Shown here piece by piece: positions 21,928 to 25,848 of a stretch of 25,848 bases of DNA (within the stretch, counting starts at the first letter, position 1; every line of letters begins with the position of its first letter). The DNA comes from an uncultured Clostridia bacterium (lineage in GTDB: Bacteria > Bacillota > Clostridia > Lachnospirales > Bianqueaceae). The stretch covers positions 1 through 25,848 of the forward strand of contig CALBGL010000041.1 of the NCBI GenBank assembly GCA_937892735.1. Direction: 5' to 3'. The translations under genes were made by a program, and so were the position numbers. The notes under the pieces are model-generated. The model was not told where the DNA came from, did no database searches, and saw only the letters and a program-made list of their open reading frames with translations.

Positions 21928-23511
21928 TTATGCCTGTACAAGATTCTCAACGGGACTCTCGAGAAAACATCGTGGAAAAGAAAGAATACTCTTAAACAAA
22001 TCGCCATCAACCTCCAATACCAGCCTGCCATGCTGCAGCTGTGCCAGACTCTGCGCGATGGAAAGTCCCAGTCCGCTTCCTTCCGTAGAACGGGACACAT
22101 CTCCCCGAACAAACCGGTTCATCAACTCTTCTGCTGGAATATTAAGAGGGTATTGCGATATATTGCGCTGAATCAGACGTACTTCTTTTTCATCTGTCTC
22201 CAGCGTTACATAAAAACGAGAACCCGGCATGGCATACTTACAAACATTGCTCATCAGATTATCCAGGATACGCCATAGAAGCCGCCCATCCGCCATGATA
22301 AAGACTTCCTCCTCTGGCTTTTGCAATACAGTAGTCAATTGACTTTTTTTCAGGCGTTCATCATATTCTCCTATGGCCTGTTCCAGCACCAATGCCAAAT
22401 CCGTGGGCTTCGCATTGACGGCGATATTTCCCGTAGACGCTTTAGACGCTTCCACCAGATCCTCTGTCAGTTTTTTCAGCCTGGCGGACTGACGGTCCAA
22501 GACTTCGATATATTCCCGTGCTTTCTCATTCTGTATGTCTTCTTTTTTGAGCAGATCCACATAGTTTACGATCGACGTCAACGGCGTCTTAATGTCGTGA
22601 GATACATTGGTGATCAATTCTGTCTTGAATCTTTCACTCTTCATTTTCTGCTCTACCGCCTTGGAAATTCCTTGCCGAATGCTGTTTAAGTTCTCTCCGT
22701 GTTCTCGGAGCGTCGGAAACATATGCCTCGTATTGATTTTGTATTGCAGATTGCCTTTTGTGATTTCCTGTCCCGCCTCTTTCAGCCGACGCATCTGATA
22801 TACCAAGAAAATCAGAAGCGCGGATACCGCACATTTTTCCAACAGAAAATAAAAAGTATAGGCCGTCTCGTTTCCCGAAAGCAGGCACATCATCCATTCA
22901 CAAAATCCCCATACCAGTATCAGAACCGTCCATTTCCATACGAACGGAATACAATGAAAAAGCTGACGCAGTACGCGCAGAACTCGATATAATAGAGAAT
23001 TTCTCCATAAAGTCCTAGATTTATATCTTGTCGCAACCGTTAAAAAAAGAGAAAGTACGTTCAGTACCATTGCTATATAGACGAGTGTCCCAAATACCAG
23101 TATAATAGGAATCGAATAGCTTTCGATCGTCATGCCGGCGCATACCATCAAAACAATAAACAGAATGATTTCCAAGCATAGCATAATCTCCAAAGGGATT
23201 CGATCCAGGCTGTTTCTTTCGATTCTCTCGCTGCCTTTCCGATGTCCTGCGCTGATCATCAGGAAAACCAAAATCAAAACCGCGAGCAGGATACTCACAA
23301 GTAAAACGATAATGACCGTATACCGATAATCGAACAATGTCATCAGCCAAACTTCACCCATGGCAAAGATCACATCCCATGTTGCCGTATACAGATCGAG
23401 ATAATAGGCCATATATGTGAGAATTGCACTAATAAGAGCAATACAGCACATCAATACAAAAATCACGATACCCGTGATTTTTGCCGCCAAACAGTGTGTC
23501 AGCTGGTTCAT
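21928..23511 (-). CDS. Membrane sensor histidine kinase
   Basis: A 527-residue sensor kinase with about six N-terminal membrane helices (11-33, 64-86, 106-126, 133-160, 190-210 and 220-240), a HAMP-like linker (241-290), the H-box NVSHDIKTPLTS with phospho-acceptor H305, the N-box RILDNLMSNVCKYA (414-427) and the G2-box GSGLGLS (478-484). The usual DxGxG G1 box is replaced by LIQRNISQYPLNI, as in a Firmicutes subfamily that still has FVRGD (467-471). Its ATG overlaps the response regulator stop by one base (TAATG), with GGAAGGAG upstream, so they form a two-component pair. The stimulus is unknown; the multi-helix membrane domain suggests sensing within the membrane. Confidence 0.93.
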   Translation of the reverse strand: MNQLTHCLAAKITGIVIFVLMCCIALISAILTYMAYYLDLYTATWDVIFAMGEVWLMTLFDYRYTVIIVLLVSILLAVLILVFLMISAGHRKGSERIERNSLDRIPLEIMLCLEIILFIVLMVCAGMTIESYSIPIILVFGTLVYIAMVLNVLSLFLTVATRYKSRTLWRNSLLYRVLRVLRQLFHCIPFVWKWTVLILVWGFCEWMMCLLSGNETAYTFYFLLEKCAVSALLIFLVYQMRRLKEAGQEITKGNLQYKINTRHMFPTLREHGENLNSIRQGISKAVEQKMKSERFKTELITNVSHDIKTPLTSIVNYVDLLKKEDIQNEKAREYIEVLDRQSARLKKLTEDLVEASKASTGNIAVNAKPTDLALVLEQAIGEYDERLKKSQLTTVLQKPEEEVFIMADGRLLWRILDNLMSNVCKYAMPGSRFYVTLETDEKEVRLIQRNISQYPLNIPAEELMNRFVRGDVSRSTEGSGLGLSIAQSLAQLQHGRLVLEVDGDLFKSILSFPRCFLESPVENLVQA

Positions 23512-24206
23512 TAAACCGCTCCTTCCATCTTATACCCTTGTCCCCAAACAACTTTAAGATACTGCGGTTCCGCCGGATTAATCTCCAATTTCTCCCGCAA
23601 ATGACGTATATGCACAGCTACTGTGTTTTCCGCCCCATAAGGGGTATCCTTCCATACTCTGGCATAAATCTCACGCGGTGAAAATACCTGTCCCGGATGC
23701 TCCATCAAAAACCGAAGGATATCGTATTCCCGCGGTGTGAGACTGACCGGCTCATCGTTCAGCGTGACTTTCTTGGTCTTATCATCCATTACGATGGGCC
23801 CAATCTGAAGGCGGCTTTCCTGCATAGTACCACCTCCGAGCTGCATATAACGCCGAAGCTGCGAACGCACCCGCGCTAAAAGTTCTATCGGATTGAAAGG
23901 TTTTGTGATATAGTCATCCGCTCCTACATTTAATCCCAGCACTTTATCCGTATCTTCGCTTTTCGCCGTAAGCAGGATTACAGGCACATTGGAAGACTGC
24001 CGCATCTGGGCCATTGCAGAAATTCCATCCATTACAGGCATCATGATATCCATCAATACGAGATGAATATCATGTGTTTCCAGCACTTTCAATGCTTCCT
24101 GTCCATTTTTTGCTTCATATACCTGATATCCTTCTGCCTCTAAGTAGATTCTTAATGCATTTACGATATCTTTTTCATCGTCGCAAACCAAAATGTGATA
24201 TGTCAA
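23511..24206 (-). CDS. OmpR/PhoB-type response regulator
   Basis: A 231-residue transcription factor. The receiver domain (1-115) has the acidic pair D9-D10, phospho-acceptor D53 in LMDIMMP, T80 in LLTAK and K102 in YITKPF. The winged-helix DNA-binding domain (about 128-230) has VSLTPREYDILRFL, VFSPREIYARVW and NTVAVHIRHLREKLE. The start is a TTG at 24206 with AGGAGGG 8 bases upstream. It lies 20 bp after the GDPD gene and is translationally coupled to its kinase. It may control the GDPD gene and the cell envelope, but no target site was identified. Confidence 0.95.
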   Translation of the reverse strand: MTYHILVCDDEKDIVNALRIYLEAEGYQVYEAKNGQEALKVLETHDIHLVLMDIMMPVMDGISAMAQMRQSSNVPVILLTAKSEDTDKVLGLNVGADDYITKPFNPIELLARVRSQLRRYMQLGGGTMQESRLQIGPIVMDDKTKKVTLNDEPVSLTPREYDILRFLMEHPGQVFSPREIYARVWKDTPYGAENTVAVHIRHLREKLEINPAEPQYLKVVWGQGYKMEGAV

Positions 24207-24226
24207 TTCGCTTTCCCTCCTTTAAT

Positions 24227-25848
24227 TCATGTTGTAATCTCTGATTCTGAACCATTCAGCAACATTCTTACCCATGTATGAATCCACTGATCATCTCCAG
24301 GCGTCGAAAGAATATACTCGGTCTGATACGCCTCATCTGTTACAATACAGTCTACTTTCAGACTCTTGAGTTTTCGAATCTCCTCTTCCTGATTGACAGT
24401 CCACACATACAATGGCTTTCCTAAAGATCGCAGTACACTGACGAGTTTCGGAGTGACAAAGGATGCTTCCACACTGTAAATGTCCACTGCGTCCAACGTA
24501 TAAAGTTTACCATATGCAATAAAAGTTATCAACTGTGTTGTGATTTCCGGATTGATTTCTTTACTCTTCTTCAGCACATCATAGTTCATGGATGCCAGAA
24601 TACACTGTTCCATCATATCCTTTTCCTCAATCATCTTCACCACCTGTTCTATCAGCCCCTGTTCATGCCCGTTCAATTTTATTTCGATTACCAAATGAAA
24701 CCAGGGAACAGCCTTCACATAATCCAAAACCTCTTCTAACGTGCTGATCGGTGTATCCGTCCACTCCTCCCCGCAGTATGCTCCCATATCGTACGTAAGG
24801 GCTTCTTCATAATCCACCTCCCACACGTTCCGGTCCATACCCGCGATTCGTTTGAAATTGCTGTCATGCATCAGAACAATGGTCCCATCTTTCAATTGTT
24901 GCACGTCGATTTCTGCTGACGCGATCACATTTTCCGAGATCAGACGACGAAGACTCGCTAGATTATTCTCCGGGAACCCTTTCACACTGCCTCTATGCGC
25001 GCATACTGAAGTCGTTTGGATCCATTGTCCGCTGGCTCCGGAAAAGTAGGCACAAAAACCTACCAAAGTGACAATGGCTCCCAGACGAATCCAATATCCA
25101 TGATGGCTGCGTTTTACCTGTACAGGCTCATAAGAAACAGTTATCGCCGGATTCTTTTTCTGCCGTATATAATACCAGGCCGCGGAGATCCACGCGTATC
25201 TTGCCAATACCTGTACGCCATCTGTAAGAACGATTTTCCATTTCCCTACCAGATCATACCAGCTCCAGAAAATAGATGTTTCATACGCCTGTCCACAGAA
25301 AAGTTTAACACACAAAATGGATATAAAAAGAAACAAAAAATATATGATATAACCAATTCCCAGTAAAAACAGACTCCACGCGAAGTATACAAATATGATC
25401 CGTATCATCCGGTGTTTCACCATGAGATGGCTTCGCAGGCAGGCCTCTCGAAAATTCTTGCCTCGCAGTGTATATTCATGAATGCTGAAAATCCACCGGA
25501 AACAGATGATCGCCGCCAGAATCCCTAATAGAGTGTATAAAATGCGGGAAATGCTCATAGATGTGATATATTCTGAAACAAATTCAGGAACCCGCATAAA
25601 AGAAAATAAACTGGAGACCAGTGTCAGATTTGTCAAAGGAATAACCAGAGCTACAAAAAACAATAGACAGAGGTTGTTCGGAGTACCAATACGAAGCGCC
25701 TGCTTCCAGGAACGCCGCAATAACTCTAGAATCGTAACTTTTTCTTTATTTCGCGCCGCGTCAAAGTAATGGATAATGACTGTCATCTCTATGAACTCAT
25801 AGAAGACCATGATAAGTCCCAATACAAGAAAAAGCAAAATACACCAGG
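24227..25848 (-). CDS. Glycerophosphodiester phosphodiesterase with membrane domain (partial)
   Basis: A gene cut by the right edge; 540 codons including the stop are visible and the frame is still open at 25848. The N-terminal part has several membrane helices (GPDPase-type membrane domain). It is followed by a catalytic GDPD TIM barrel beginning near residue 279 of the visible protein, with the HRG motif, PENN, EIDVQ and the general-acid histidine in LMHDSNF, and the EIKLNG strand. Such proteins hydrolyse glycerophosphodiesters or act on lipoteichoic or membrane lipid head groups at the membrane. It is the first visible gene of an operon with the two-component system. Confidence 0.92.
   Translation of the reverse strand, partial: WCILLFLVLGLIMVFYEFIEMTVIIHYFDAARNKEKVTILELLRRSWKQALRIGTPNNLCLLFFVALVIPLTNLTLVSSLFSFMRVPEFVSEYITSMSISRILYTLLGILAAIICFRWIFSIHEYTLRGKNFREACLRSHLMVKHRMIRIIFVYFAWSLFLLGIGYIIYFLFLFISILCVKLFCGQAYETSIFWSWYDLVGKWKIVLTDGVQVLARYAWISAAWYYIRQKKNPAITVSYEPVQVKRSHHGYWIRLGAIVTLVGFCAYFSGASGQWIQTTSVCAHRGSVKGFPENNLASLRRLISENVIASAEIDVQQLKDGTIVLMHDSNFKRIAGMDRNVWEVDYEEALTYDMGAYCGEEWTDTPISTLEEVLDYVKAVPWFHLVIEIKLNGHEQGLIEQVVKMIEEKDMMEQCILASMNYDVLKKSKEINPEITTQLITFIAYGKLYTLDAVDIYSVEASFVTPKLVSVLRSLGKPLYVWTVNQEEEIRKLKSLKVDCIVTDEAYQTEYILSTPGDDQWIHTWVRMLLNGSESEITT

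Overview
The window looks like chromosome from a Gram-positive, spore-forming, anaerobic member of the Clostridia, most likely Lachnospiraceae-like. This rests on strong AGGAGG-type ribosome binding sites with some GTG and TTG starts, sporulation-type genes (a PdaB-like deacetylase and a YlmC/YmxH PRC-barrel protein), an oxygen-sensitive two-subunit class I fumarase, many short-lipobox lipoproteins and sigma-A promoters of the TTGACA-N17-TATAAT kind. Family names come from reading motifs by eye; no database search was run.

Left part (1-4783): a DUF815-type AAA ATPase (minus) is divergent from an XRE regulator (plus) that has its own promoter and a palindromic operator. Then come a PdaB-like polysaccharide deacetylase (minus), a divergent ApbE flavin transferase lipoprotein (plus), a YlmC/YmxH protein (minus) and a small integral membrane protein (plus). 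Middle-left (4804-11438): a tightly coupled three-gene sugar operon (two xylose-isomerase-like TIM barrels and a Gfo/Idh/MocA dehydrogenase), an AraC regulator overlapping an M42 peptidase gene and preceded by a structured leader with an intrinsic terminator, and an M18 aminopeptidase. From 11604 to 13010 lie the alpha and beta fumarase subunits, divergent from the M18 gene.

Accessory part (13365-19900): three tandem paralogous lipoproteins with Ser/Glu/Pro repeat stalks are followed, convergently, by a compact phage-type lysis cassette: an XhlA-like protein, an r1t-like holin and a CHAP-3xLysM-peptidoglycan-binding endolysin. No phage structural, replication or integration genes are visible. 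The cassette faces a cI/ImmR-like XRE repressor and an overlapping ImmA/IrrE metalloprotease gene. Between them two near-consensus sigma-A promoters point at each other, with a duplicated operator-like module on both start sites. This self-contained, apparently protease-switched lysis unit is the most interesting system here. It is followed by five copies of a 63-bp tandem repeat; a diverged copy of about 1.25 units occurs 12 kb away at 7719-7799.

Right part (19938-25848): one minus-strand block reads GDPD phosphodiesterase (cut by the right edge), OmpR-type response regulator, histidine kinase, then, from an internal promoter, a lipoprotein and galactokinase. The first three are packed with 20-bp or 1-bp junctions, and galK starts 2 bp after the lipoprotein stop.
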